DNA from: Paramecium octaurelia | Taxonomy: Eukaryota > Ciliophora > Oligohymenophorea > Peniculida > Parameciidae | Reading direction: 5' to 3' | NCBI GenBank assembly: GCA_905182995.1 | Contig: CAJJDP010000043.1 | Location: 372,001-436,000 of the forward strand | Length of the DNA: 64,000 nucleotides | Shown: piece by piece, positions 25,325 through 35,724 of the stretch | Layout: each line of letters starts with the position of its first letter | How positions within the stretch are numbered: position 1 is the first letter of the stretch | Notes under the pieces: model-generated | Told to the model about the DNA's origin: nothing | What the model saw: the letters and a program-made list of their open reading frames with translations, nothing else | The model's database searches: none | Position numbers and translations under genes: made by a program

Positions 25325-26663
25325 ATGATATTTGCTATTTTATTAATAGTAAACTAGATTACATCATCTGTTGCTTAGACGTATGTTGGAGAAACACCTT
25401 GTTCAGGATTGACAAGTGGAAGTTGTACTTCAAGTGCAATTTCTGGAATTGGATATTGTTATTGGGAATCGTATGTTATAACATAATTCCTCATAATAGA
25501 AGTTGCTAAACACTTCCATGTTATATGATTGATGAAGTAGCTGCCTGTAGAGCAGGCTCTGGATTGGCAACTGGAGGTGCATCAACTCTATGTGATTCTT
25601 TGGAAACCTTCAGTTTGTAATATGACAATGTTTGTTGCGAAAAATCAGAGGGCAAACTAAATTATGCATTTGTGAGATATGTCAAAACCTCAGATGGCTA
25701 TTATGATAAGGCCAGCGATGGTACAACAACATTAACATCCCTGACTACATAAAACTCAGCAACCATTTTTTAATTGTACACAGTAAACCCTTGGAAAATC
25801 ATGCCATCATTTACAAGTTTGCCCACTGCTGCCAATTTCGAATCATAATTAGGCGCCATCTTAACTTAGTATAAGACTTTGGCAACTGCATTACAAACTT
25901 AGACAGATTCACATCCATTCTATTTAGAACGCACTGTATACTAATCATTATAAATGCTGAGAGTATATGAATAAATCAATCTTAGGATTTCGTTGTGTTA
26001 CAAACTACTTCCTAAAACACTATGAGAGATAACTTAATCTAAAAGATATGGTCAGTTGCCCTCATTGCTTTATTTAGAATGGCCATATTTCAACCTAATT
26101 ATTATTAAACAAATTACTATTTCATCAACTTTGCCATCATTCCTTATTCAAGAAACTCAATCACAATAAATGGACAATTACACAGCACCAAAATTGACTG
26201 GTCAAGTTATATTTATACTTCAAATGGATATGTGATGGTATACTCATTCCCACCTGAAATTTTCGGAATTAGAAATGCCTACTCAGATGTCGTCTGTTTA
26301 AGACCGATGATTGGAAATCCCCCAGTTTATAATTCTGCAGAAAACACATTTGATACTGGATTCAAACCATTAACAATAACTTGGTCTTGGACTGACACAT
26401 CAATGAGTGTGGTAGCTGCCAATTTGAAATTATATAAATTTCCAGTTAACAACGCTTTGGAAACTGGAATTCTTTAAGAAGCTGGAGTCACCTTCACTTG
26501 TAATTTAGGTGCCAAATATTGTGTCTCATCTAGTATAACATCAATCCCTGCTAATACAGGAGTCAATTATTTTGTATCACCAGGATTAGGAGTTGTTGGA
26601 GATAAAACTAAGGTTTAATGTAGATTGTAAGGGAAGACATGGTCAGGCACGAGTTGTTCTTGA
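25325..26663 (+). CDS. Secreted Cys-containing protein, member 2 of a tandem pair
   Basis: Start 25325, stop TGA 26661-26663; introns 25471-25499 (29 nt) and 25963-25985 (23 nt) leave 428 residues. A signal peptide (MIFALLIVNQITSSVA) is followed by CSGLTSGSCTSSAISGIGYCYWE and further Cys residues, then a long beta-rich body with WSVALIALFRMAIFQP and GNPPVYNSAENTFDTGFKP. The C-terminus carries four more Cys and ends GTSCS. It starts 56 bp after the stop of its paralogue, on the same strand. Family and role not recognised. Confidence 0.8.
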
Positions 26664-26764
26664 ATATCATTAATAAAATTAAAATTAATTTAATTGTATT
26701 TAATTTAAAAAGTCTAAGCCATTTAACAAATTAGATGGCTTTCATTAATTATATTAAATTATTT

Positions 26765-27203
26765 ATGATTTGTCTTTCTGAAAGGAAAATCTCAATTCAT
26801 CAGAACAAAGGATTGATTTAATTACCTGAGATATCCAAATCTTCAGAACTTCTAGTATGATTATAATTCATCAATTTAGAGATTGAACAATATAGCTTTG
26901 TAATCGGGCAAAAATAAGAAGAAAACAAAACCACAATCGCCAGATAAGGACACATATTACTTGAAATTACCCCAAATAAATAATAAGCCTTAGGATAAAT
27001 CGGACAACTTTTTCAAATTATCTAAATCCCAATTATAAACATAAAAAATGTAATCTATTATTACTTAAAATAGACTTTATGGGGATACTTCGTTAGACAA
27101 TATCAAGAAATACAATAAACAAATACAAGATATCTAAAATAAACACAATCATTATATTAATAAAATTGAAGAGCTATATATGATTACCAAATAACACTCA
27201 TGA
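26765..27203 (+). CDS. Small basic protein, unknown
   Basis: ATG 26765, stop TGA 27201-27203; a 25-nt intron (26855-26879) removes an in-frame TGA and gives 137 residues. It is rich in Lys, Gln and Ser, with a probable C-terminal helix (DNIKKYNKQIQDIQNKHNHY). No signal or membrane segment; family not recognised. Its stop codon interlocks with the stop of the convergent gene at 27198. Confidence 0.7.
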
Positions 27204-28446
27204 AATCATGCTTTACGCTATTATCCTTGATTAATTATTTTATGTTCTTATGATCAATAATTACCTTCTAAGAGTCTAATCTTTGAGTTCTTTTAATTAT
27301 TGCTAATATTTTCTTTTTATCCTATCCGGTATCTCTATTTCATCAAACAATTATCCCTTCAACTTTATAAGTTACTCTTGGCGATCACTTTACCCTTGCT
27401 GTTTCTGTTAACACCTCACAACTGTGCCTTCATTGTACAAAGTAGCACAACGTACTCTTATTTTTTTTCTATTGGAATTACTATAAATTGGAGTGAATCT
27501 CTAAGTTATTTTGCCTGGTGAAGAGTTATATTGAAACTTATTCTCTAATTTCTTGTTCGACTTTTTTATCTCCTCCACTCCAAATATCAAGTTCCTATTT
27601 CCTGACAACACTGCTGAAGCTGTCTACAACCTCTCCTGTCTGCTCAAAGTCTAAGTTCTCATAACGTTATTTATGTAATTCTCAATTCCGCAGTGAGGAT
27701 TCTTTTAAATAATCGCATAAAAGTTCTACTTTATTCATATTATTACTGAATTTGAAATCTTATAACAATAAGCCTGTTCTTTGCACCTCGCTGTATATTG
27801 TCTACTCGTGTTCATCAAACAATCCAAATCTCCAAATAGTTCAGGCTTCCCTATCGTACTGATCGGCATCGATTTGTGTTTGTTCTGAATATCAAACTAT
27901 TTACTCAACTCAAATTCTCCTTCCTAAATTATAACTATCGATTACTCTTATCATGTAAACGTAATCCGCTTGTTCTCCTTCTCTATAAATTATCTGATTC
28001 TTTCGGAAATACACCAAAGTAAATAAATTTATAAACGACGCAATCGTTCTTTTGGACATCCTCTAAAAAATTTAGGATTCCTTCATAAATTCGATAAGAT
28101 TGTTTCTCTCCTTGAATTTTGCCTTCTGTAGAGCTTCCTAAAAGTTCTATCTACTGATTATCAGAAACTTTGATTTCTCAACTGTTTGGACATCTTAAAC
28201 GTAGGCCATTTAATTTAAGGCCTCAATTCCGAAGCATAATTCGTTGATATTGATTTTTCCTTATATCAAACCATAAAATAGATCTCCGTATTCTCCATTC
28301 TATATCACAATAGTATTTTAATCTATTTCAACGTATTTGATATAAGGAATATATTCTGATAATAAATTTGTTTCTGCACTTTAGTTGAGACTAGTAATGA
28401 ATGGGTGTCTTTAGTAGAAATGCGAGAACAACAAATTGTCATCCAT
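27198..28446 (-). CDS. Cyclic-nucleotide-binding domain protein
   Basis: Start ATG 28444-28446, stop TGA at 27198-27200; introns 27924-27945 (22 nt) and 27729-27746 (18 nt) give 402 residues. Two segments look like CNB folds: residues about 35-130 (GEYGDLFYGLIQGKINI) and about 170-240 (YREGEQADYVYMI, then KPELFGDLDCLMNTSRQYTA). The glycine/acid turns GEYGDLFY and FGDLDCL resemble the phosphate-binding cassette FGELALI..RAAT, but the Arg position is altered, so nucleotide binding is uncertain. No kinase or channel domain is attached. The C-terminus is Lys/Gln-rich and helical. The 18-nt intron is about as short as introns get in this genus. Confidence 0.7.
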
Positions 28447-29082
28447 TGATATTTAACCTGATCGTTATTTTTCCAGTATTTATTGAGTTAACTTGATTTT
28501 ACTATATAAATTACAAATAGTATATTGAGATCCTTATTAGATTATGACTTATTCCTATTCGTAACATATTGGCATTCCGATTACTAATTTTACATATTTT
28601 ATAATATAAATTTTATAATTGACATCGAAAATCTAAAATGCTACATCTATTATGGATAACTTTTCAAAAATACAATCAAAAAATATTACATTTCTATAAA
28701 ATGGATTATTTGCTGTAAGATTTCCTATTGATTGAAATGATGTTTTATACATCAAATGAAAGTATAATCAATGATATTATAAAGTATTTACTTAAGATAT
28801 TTTAATAAAAAGAATATTGGAATAACTTAAGTTTAGTTTTTAAGTGTTATAATTAACAGGAGATATTTGTTATTATTTAATATTCCAAAATATACAATAA
28901 ATACATGAATGTGAATATTATTTTATTTTGTTAAATCACTAAATTTTATTAAATCATATAAAATTAAGGTTATAGTCAAACAATACTCTCTTTACAATAT
29001 TTCAATTTATTTTCTTAAATTTAGTGTTCCAATTGATATCTAATAAATATATATAATTTTATCGTCCTAGTCTTTAGATTAA
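28447..29082. other. Divergent intergenic region
   Basis: About 630 bp of AT-rich sequence between the cyclic-nucleotide-binding gene start and the gene at 29083. I see no convincing frame or RNA; promoters for both genes are expected here. Confidence 0.5.
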
Positions 29083-30008
29083 ATGGCTAATGATGATGAT
29101 TAATTGATTTCTCAAACATTCTTTAATTTAATTTATTTATATCAAATATCTAAATATATGGGAAGTAATAATTTATTTATAAGGAATCTAGACTCATGCT
29201 TTGAAAAAAGACCTGTGGTGCCAAAAGAGAAGAGAACTTATAAGGAATTAGTAATTGAGGCATTGTAAAGTGGACCTTTAATTTTAGCTTAAACGGAATG
29301 CATAAGTAATTCAGATAATTTTATGTTTAGTAAATATTGATATAGACCCTCAACATTCCAAATTAAATGAGATGATTAAATAAGTGTAATATAAATAAGA
29401 ATTGTTAGATTATTGGAAGAAAAAGAAAAAGAATCAAATTGTGATGACTTAAGCGAAATGAGTGAAAAAGGCGAAGATAACCTTGATTTAGAACTTGGAG
29501 TGTGGAAGGTATAGAAGCTTAGAAAGAGACTGTTCCGACATACAAATTATATTGCTCATCTAAAAATAGACACAGAGGTAACTTATATAGTTTTAAAATA
29601 GATTACTCAAGAGAACATGATTAAATTATACTAAGAATTGTATTATATTGACATTCAATCGTTTATAGATTTTCAATCCTTGCTTAAAAAAATATTCAAT
29701 ATGTAGTAATGCCTTAGATGTGGATGGATGATCACTAATATCGAGTAACTATGAGAGAGAATTCAGATGCCTTATTTGATTAATTGTTCACATGGAGAAA
29801 CTAAGACTAAAAATATAGAGCCACATTTATAGTATTCCACACAGAAACAGCTTAAGTAATATGAAATTTACAAAAGGCAATTTAAATAGTGGATTCGTTT
29901 TTAATGACTTATAATTAATATAATCCAGTCATTCTTGAAAATCATTCAGCTTAATCAAATCACCTAAATGATGAAGACATTGAGGAAGATTAGAAAATGC
30001 TTCTATGA
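29083..30008 (+). CDS. Unknown soluble protein with five tiny introns
   Basis: ATG 29083, TGA 30006-30008. Five introns (29306-29330, 29386-29408, 29578-29601, 29640-29668, 29856-29876; 21-29 nt) are needed, and the spliced length is exactly 804 nt, 267 residues. The middle is acidic (NCDDLSEMSEKGEDNLDLEL). The C-terminal domain (QNIQYVVMPQMWMDDHQYRV-like, then FTWRNQDQKYRATFIVFHT and VDSFLMTYNQYNP) reads as a folded alpha/beta unit, and the tail is acidic again. I cannot name the family. All five introns are required to keep the frame, so a single sequencing error here would change the model. Confidence 0.65.
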
Positions 30009-30553
30009 AATTGAATTTATCAATCATTAAATAATAATCAATTTAAAAAAACATCTCTTGTTATCATATATCCTGTTGAATTAATAATATTATTATCATA
30101 AATTTAATTAATTGGGAATTTCAGATTCCAGACTATACAAAAAGAAGTAAATCTATTTATTCAATCTCCTTTATTTAAAATTGTATTTTACTCAAATTAT
30201 AGAATAATATGATATAAATGCTTACATTTTGATTAATCAAATTCAACATTTATAATAAATATTTGACATGAGAACAGATGGTGAAGATATTTGAATCAGC
30301 TCTATATATGAGAGTGAATTCAAGAGCAATCAGTAAGTAATTTGAATAAAGTTCAGTTTTATATATTTATATTTCAAGATATACTTCATATATAGTCAAG
30401 ATAAGTTTTGAAATATATTAAGGATGATTTTTTGCCATCAATAAAATAATCTATCAGATTGAATTTTATTCATAATATTAATATCCAACCAAAATGCCTT
30501 GTTAAAATTTTTGGATTGTAAACTTTAAGGACTTTTAGAATAATTTTATAATA

Positions 30554-31060
30554 ATGGACTTTTATAAATCTGCTATTGTTTTCCACAAATTACTATACCT
30601 CTATACTTAACATTTAATATCATAAGTAAATTCAGTAGATGGTGACAAGAAGAATGTAAGATAAATTGTTATATACACTACTTTTAAGAACTTAGAGTTA
30701 CCAAGATTTGTAAAGATAAATAAAGTGCTTAGCTTCCCATTTTGGCTAGGATGATAAATAAGAATCAATGCTCCCCTTTCTATACAAGATGCTATTCACA
30801 ATTACATAATCAAATTTTAATTGTTTAATGAATTAAACAATTGAAAGTAGAATCAATTTAGTGTATTGTTTAAATCTTCGAAATTGATAGAGTATTTCAA
30901 TGAGCACAAAACATAGATGATGAATCGGATAGCAAGTTATGGAGTCAGAAAGTACCTACAGAATTTATGGAAACGAAAAAGAAGGTGGAGCAGAAGAATA
31001 TTTTCGTTGCCATTTTATATGTGGTGGAAATTAAATTATTCTTGTTGCAATTAAGCAATA
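30554..31060 (+). CDS. Probable gene, exon structure unresolved
   Basis: Several protein-like stretches lie on the plus strand: MDFYKSAIVFHKLLYLYTQH from 30554, QIVIYTTFKNLELPRF after it, and DDESDSKLWSQKVPTEFMET near 30920. They are in different frames, and I found no set of short GT..AG introns linking all of them without a TGA. Another stretch (FESALYMRVNSRAI, about 30285) may belong to it or be separate. This is either a multi-intron gene I could not solve or a decaying duplicate. The rest of 30009-31263 shows nothing firm. Confidence 0.3.
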
Positions 31061-31263
31061 AAATAAATTGAGTATGATTATGATATTTGATAAAGATATT
31101 TCTTATTATTCAAATTTGATATGATTGTATAAAACATATTATTAGGTCACCTATTAAATAATTAGTATTTATGTTGATGTTAAGAGAATGCGAGAATGCA
31201 AAGATGACGGTGTATTTTTAATTAATTAACTCCAATTTTTCGTTTGAATGTAAATAACTTTAT

Positions 31264-32880
31264 ATGAAAAATATTACGTATGATTTGATAAAATTAAAGC
31301 AATTGCTCAAAATCAGGATTCAAAAATAAATTTAATAGCGATGAATCCTCTGCAATAGCTTTACCTCTAGGCAATCATCAAGCATTAGGAGCAAGAGAAG
31401 GTGAAGTAAGAAGAACAAGTCTCAAAATAAAGTCAAGAGGTACTTATCCTAGTAATAATTAGATTCTGCAACAGCAGCAACTCCTTTCGTTAATGTCATA
31501 CACTCCCAACAACCTTGTGGAAAAGTAATTATCTATATTAACATTTTAGAAAGGCTTGGTCTCTAATTGATATTCAAAATAGAGTTACCTAATACTTTTA
31601 ATAGTAAGTGTTGAGAAAGTAAGTTGTAACCATCACAAATTGCATTGAATACCACTTGCCCTATTTTCTGACAGTGTTGGCCAATTTGATCATCCACGGA
31701 TTGGATAAAATATAGGGAGAAATAGAATAGATCTCCTTACTTAAGACTTAATACATAGCCTAGCCAACCAGAATTACAATGAGTAGTTCCTTATTTTAAA
31801 CACTGTCCTTATTATTGAGATCTTAACTTGTATCATTTGATAAAGGTAATCTGCTAATTTCTATACATTTTTAGGTACACAATACCTTTCCAAATTCCTA
31901 GTATTCAGAGATGACTTTTCTGATATATTCTTCAATACTCTCTACCAGTATTCGATATCATCCAATTAACAAGTGAGTCAATAATTGAGTTTCACTTAAC
32001 TCAATTCAATGATCAAGAAGATGCCTGAAGATGTATGGGGAACCTTCATTTTCAAGATGCTTAGTTAACAACAATAGAAGTTGAATAAGGATTAATTCTT
32101 AGTCCAATTCAATCAATACACAGTCAACATGAACAACTTCTTCAAAAAGTCCAATCTGATTTTTGATGTTGTCGAAAATTCAGTCAAACAAACTGCATAG
32201 ATGCACAACGATTCAATCTTCTAAGAAGTATTACATCTTTTCTATCATAGTATCTCTTAATTATGGGAAGTTTCAAAGCTACTACACAAGACTTTCTTAA
32301 AAAGGCTACTAGTGTCTATTTTGAAGATCAGAATGACGAGATCGATTTAATTGAATTCAATATCAGAACCCAAAAAATCCACAAACAGATGAATTGTTCT
32401 CTCCTATACATTCTACCGATGTTATTGCAAATTGAGAGTCACATGATTGATATGATCCAATAGGATAGATATAATGATAATTCCCAAGCCAAAAATAGTT
32501 CCAATTACTATTTGAAGATGATTGAGAAATTGAAGAATAAATGTGTCTACAATGGAGAAGAAGAATGCAATTGTAAAAAGTGCTAATGCATCAGAAGGAA
32601 TAGGAATTCAGCTAAGGAATCTTAAAGGAAGAAAAGAGAAGCTCTTGACAAGATAGGTCCACTCCAGGATGCCTATGAAGAATTACAGAAGAAAGTATCT
32701 CTTAAATTCTATCATTAGGTCAAAGTGATTGAAAATGAAAATGAGACTCTAAGATAACTATTGACAGAGGTGTTTAAACATCCCACTGTCTCAGTGTTAT
32801 CACCAGAATTCATTGAACCATTGACAAAGGTTATTTAAGATACAGATCCTGTACAACATTCAAGTTCATATGAATGTTGA
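31264..32880 (+). CDS. bZIP-like protein with a Cys cluster
   Basis: ATG 31264, TGA 32878-32880; introns 31278-31299, 31440-31462, 31525-31553, 31846-31874 and 32228-32250 (22-29 nt) leave 1491 nt, 496 residues. The N-terminal 60 residues are Ser/Gly/Arg-rich. The centre is helical with a hydrophobic stretch (YFLTVLANLIIHGLDKIQ). Near residue 390 a Cys cluster (CVYNGEEECNCKKCQC) runs straight into RRNRNSAKESQRKKREALDK, whose N-x7-R spacing resembles a bZIP basic region, then a heptad-like helix (LQDAYEELQKK...IENENETLRQLL). A DNA-binding role is inference from that motif. The first intron comes only 14 nt after the start codon. Confidence 0.65.
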
Positions 32881-33045
32881 CTAAATAACATTGTCCACCT
32901 ATTAAGTAACAAATTTGAATATCTATGTGTATGATTATATGTGGATATTTAATAAACATAATTCAAGTTTTCTTTGAGATCTCCTAGAAGATACCAAGAT
33001 ATATATTAAAATGCCAAATATATATATTTAATAATATAAAATCCA

Positions 33046-34022
33046 TCAACTACCAGAAGTCTTCCTACAAGTTACACAGATACTTACTTCTCTAACCGTA
33101 TTGTTAAACTCTTGAAAGTAGTATAAATTTACTCGAATTTATCAGATACCAAATCTAACTACCTGACCAGCTCCTCAGGTTTCGGACACTCCCTGAATTT
33201 GATGGTCTTTATTAATGCAACAGTGAATTCCCTAAGATATTTTCGATTGAAACTTGGCTAACACGTGTGCTGCATCAATTTCAATGTTTGAATCCCCCAA
33301 ACAAATTAGATTGGTGAATACATCATTTTCATACTTAGATCTTATATCTTTAAAGGCTTCTATCTTCCATTTACCACAATCCCCTGGGAACATTTCTTCA
33401 TATCCATGTCTAGCTGAGATAACTACTATTTTCTTATCAAAGATCACTTAAAACACCTTGTTCATATACCTACTTAAATTATAATATCTACAATTTGCTA
33501 CTGTATTCAACCCAACCCTAAGCAGCATTTGTAATTATAAATACATCCCCAACTTAAGACGCTTTTTCTAACAATCTACTCTTGATATGTTTATTCAAAT
33601 TACAGCGCTTTCATTCAATGCAGTCAACTATTCTAAGACATCTATTGGTAATTCAACGAATCCATATCCTCCCAAAAAGGTTGTGCACAATAATGTGTCA
33701 TCCCAATCAAATATTGTCACTAAATCTTTTAAAAAGTATTACAAGTTTGGTGTTTCTTTTATTATTACATCAATTTATTATTCATGAGTTTCTAGATGTA
33801 GTTATTACGAACATCTTCATTCGTTCTAATCACGTAGTTTAATTAAAATTCCTTAGTTGAATTCTCCTTCTCTTAAACCTGCTTTATTCCCAATCTTTGT
33901 AAATAATTCTACCTCCACTATCTCCCAGAAAGGGAATTGATTATATTGTTTTCAATCCAAGCTTGAGGATTCTCCATCTTATCCTGCTCAACCTTCTCCA
34001 TTACAGTCAAACTCTAATTCAT
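33046..34022 (-). CDS. HAD-superfamily phosphatase-like protein
   Basis: Start ATG 34020-34022, stop 33046-33048; five introns (33720-33742, 33581-33603, 33473-33491, 33232-33253, 33065-33087; 19-23 nt) give 288 residues. After a helical N-terminus comes the HAD nucleophile motif IFDWDDTLL (DxDxT), then VFIITNAAQGWVEYSSK, IVVISARHGYEEMFPGD and the aspartate-containing CLGDSNIEIDAA. The helical C-terminus (RECPKPEELVRQLDLVSDKF) completes a plan I associate with a protist HAD-like family; the substrate is unknown. Three introns had to be found to bring motifs into one frame, which supports the model. It is divergent from the USP gene with 37 bp between start codons. Confidence 0.75.
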
Positions 34023-34059
34023 GTTGTTAATTAATTAATTAATTAATTTATAATAGACA
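34023..34059. promoter_or_regulatory. 37-bp bidirectional spacer with TTAA repeats
   Basis: The whole gap between the start codons of the HAD-like gene (minus) and the USP gene (plus). It is a tandem TTAA array (34029-34047) followed by TTTATAATAGACA. Any promoter and 5' UTR for both genes must fit here or overlap coding sequence. Confidence 0.5.
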
Positions 34060-35677
34060 ATGAATAAACAAAATATCATTATTAACGAAAGTGTGATGAG
34101 GCAGCTGGTTGAAGCTGGTTACACTAAAGAATAAAGTGTTTTGGCTATATAGGCAACCAATTTATTCGGTGATTGTGAAAACCTAAATCAATACTTATCC
34201 ATTGCCAAATCCAATTATCAAGAACTATATTAAATGGTTCATGCTTAAGATCAGACTAATTAGTCTTTTACCAGATCTTAATAACAATAAACTGCACCCA
34301 CGTATTACAATGTAATCCTTTCTACTATAATCAGATGGAAAATTCTACCAAAAGGAAAACTAGAATTCCTTCTATTCCAGTGGGTTTAGTCAATATTGGT
34401 AATTTATGCTACTTCAATTCACTTCTATAATTGATGTTAAACAATCCTATTTTTGTTAAAACAATATTCGATTATAAAGTACAATATAGTAATGATGTAA
34501 AGCTTATTTTTCTATTAGAAATTTGATAACTTTTTGAGTACACTTTAAAAACTGTTTGCAAATTTACTCATTTCAAATTCAATCTATTATGATGCAAGTG
34601 AAGTAATTTAATTTATGTGGTGGGATTCAAAAGATATAAAATTGGTAGGGCATTAGTAAGATTTCAGAGAACTATGCGAACTATTCCTTTCAAAAGTAGA
34701 TCAATCCTTACAGGAGAAGGAGCAACCATCACCTCAAAATCAATTCAATCTCAACGTTAATGATTTCTTCAAGAGTCAAATATTAAAATAATAATTTGTA
34801 TTGACTAATGAGAGAGATACATATCAAATCTTCATCCTTGCCAATCTCAGCTATGGTAATATATACAATACTTTATATCATGAATATGGATAACAGAAGT
34901 TAACTACCATTCCAGAAAACCTGTTCTTTTAAATTTCAAGATATTCCTACAATAGAAATACTTAAAATATGATCAAATCTACTCAGGATTTTAATCTCCA
35001 CTCAGAAATCTATGTTGATTTTATAATGCAAGATATCCATTAGGTACATAACATATTTCAACGTTTTAATGGAACTATAAATGGCAGTCAATAAATAAAT
35101 CTAGATTCTTAAAAAGGTATCTATATGTTATAATTTCCTAGTCTCAAAATATATAGCCTCATTTAACGACATTATTGAATATTATTCATTAATTTAAAAT
35201 GAGATTATGGTTTAGTAATTGACATTAGATTAAGACATATTAAAAATATAATAACAGTCATCTGAATATTAGAATAGGAGAGGAGACTATTAATGGTTAA
35301 ATCAACAATTATCGTAATTTTGCTTTAAAAAATACTATCTACATAGTATTGTTATTCATTTAGGAAATGCAAATCAGGGTCATTATTTTATCTATATTTA
35401 TAACTTTTCAAAAAAGTAATGGTTTTAATATAATGATTCTATTGTAGAAACGATATCTGAAAGTGAAGTCATGAGACTATCCAAAAATAATGCCTATATA
35501 GTTACTTATGTTAGTGAATAGCAAAGATAACTTATAAGGCAATAGGAAGATATTGTTGAGCTCATTTAATAAAACGATTTATCAAATGAGTTATATGAAA
35601 ATCTAGAACTCTTATAAATGATACCGCAAAATTTATTTAAGGAGATTTACTAACAAAATTTGAATCTCACAATTTGA
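34060..35677 (+). CDS. Ubiquitin carboxyl-terminal hydrolase (USP family)
   Basis: ATG 34060, TGA 35675-35677; introns 34312-34334, 34497-34518 and 35117-35141 (22-25 nt) leave 1548 nt, 515 residues. The N-terminal 45 residues look like a UBA domain (MRQLVEAGYTKEQSVLAIQA). The USP Cys box is GLVNIGNLCYFNSLLQLM with catalytic Cys in NLCY, and the QQD motif is GHQQDFRELCELFLSK. The His box is NANQGHYFIYIYNFSKKQWF then QYNDSIVETISESEV. Both catalytic residues are present, so it should be an active cysteine protease that removes ubiquitin. The UBA-USP order and the short catalytic core suggest the USP25/28 branch, tentatively. A Gln-rich helical tail ends the protein. Confidence 0.88.
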
Positions 35678-35724
35678 ATAAACATTTATTATATTAATAT
35701 TTAACAGAAATACTAAAGAGCTCA

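Noticed and set aside
29700-29760. Stop TGA at 29752 as the end of the gene starting at 29083
   Set aside because: A 29-nt intron at 29640-29668 moves the frame so that the protein continues to TGA 30006 with much better protein character and exact length.
34029-34047. TTAA array as transposon target-site scars
   Set aside because: There are no inverted repeats or transposase nearby, and TA-bounded excision would leave no such array; it reads as a short AT promoter.
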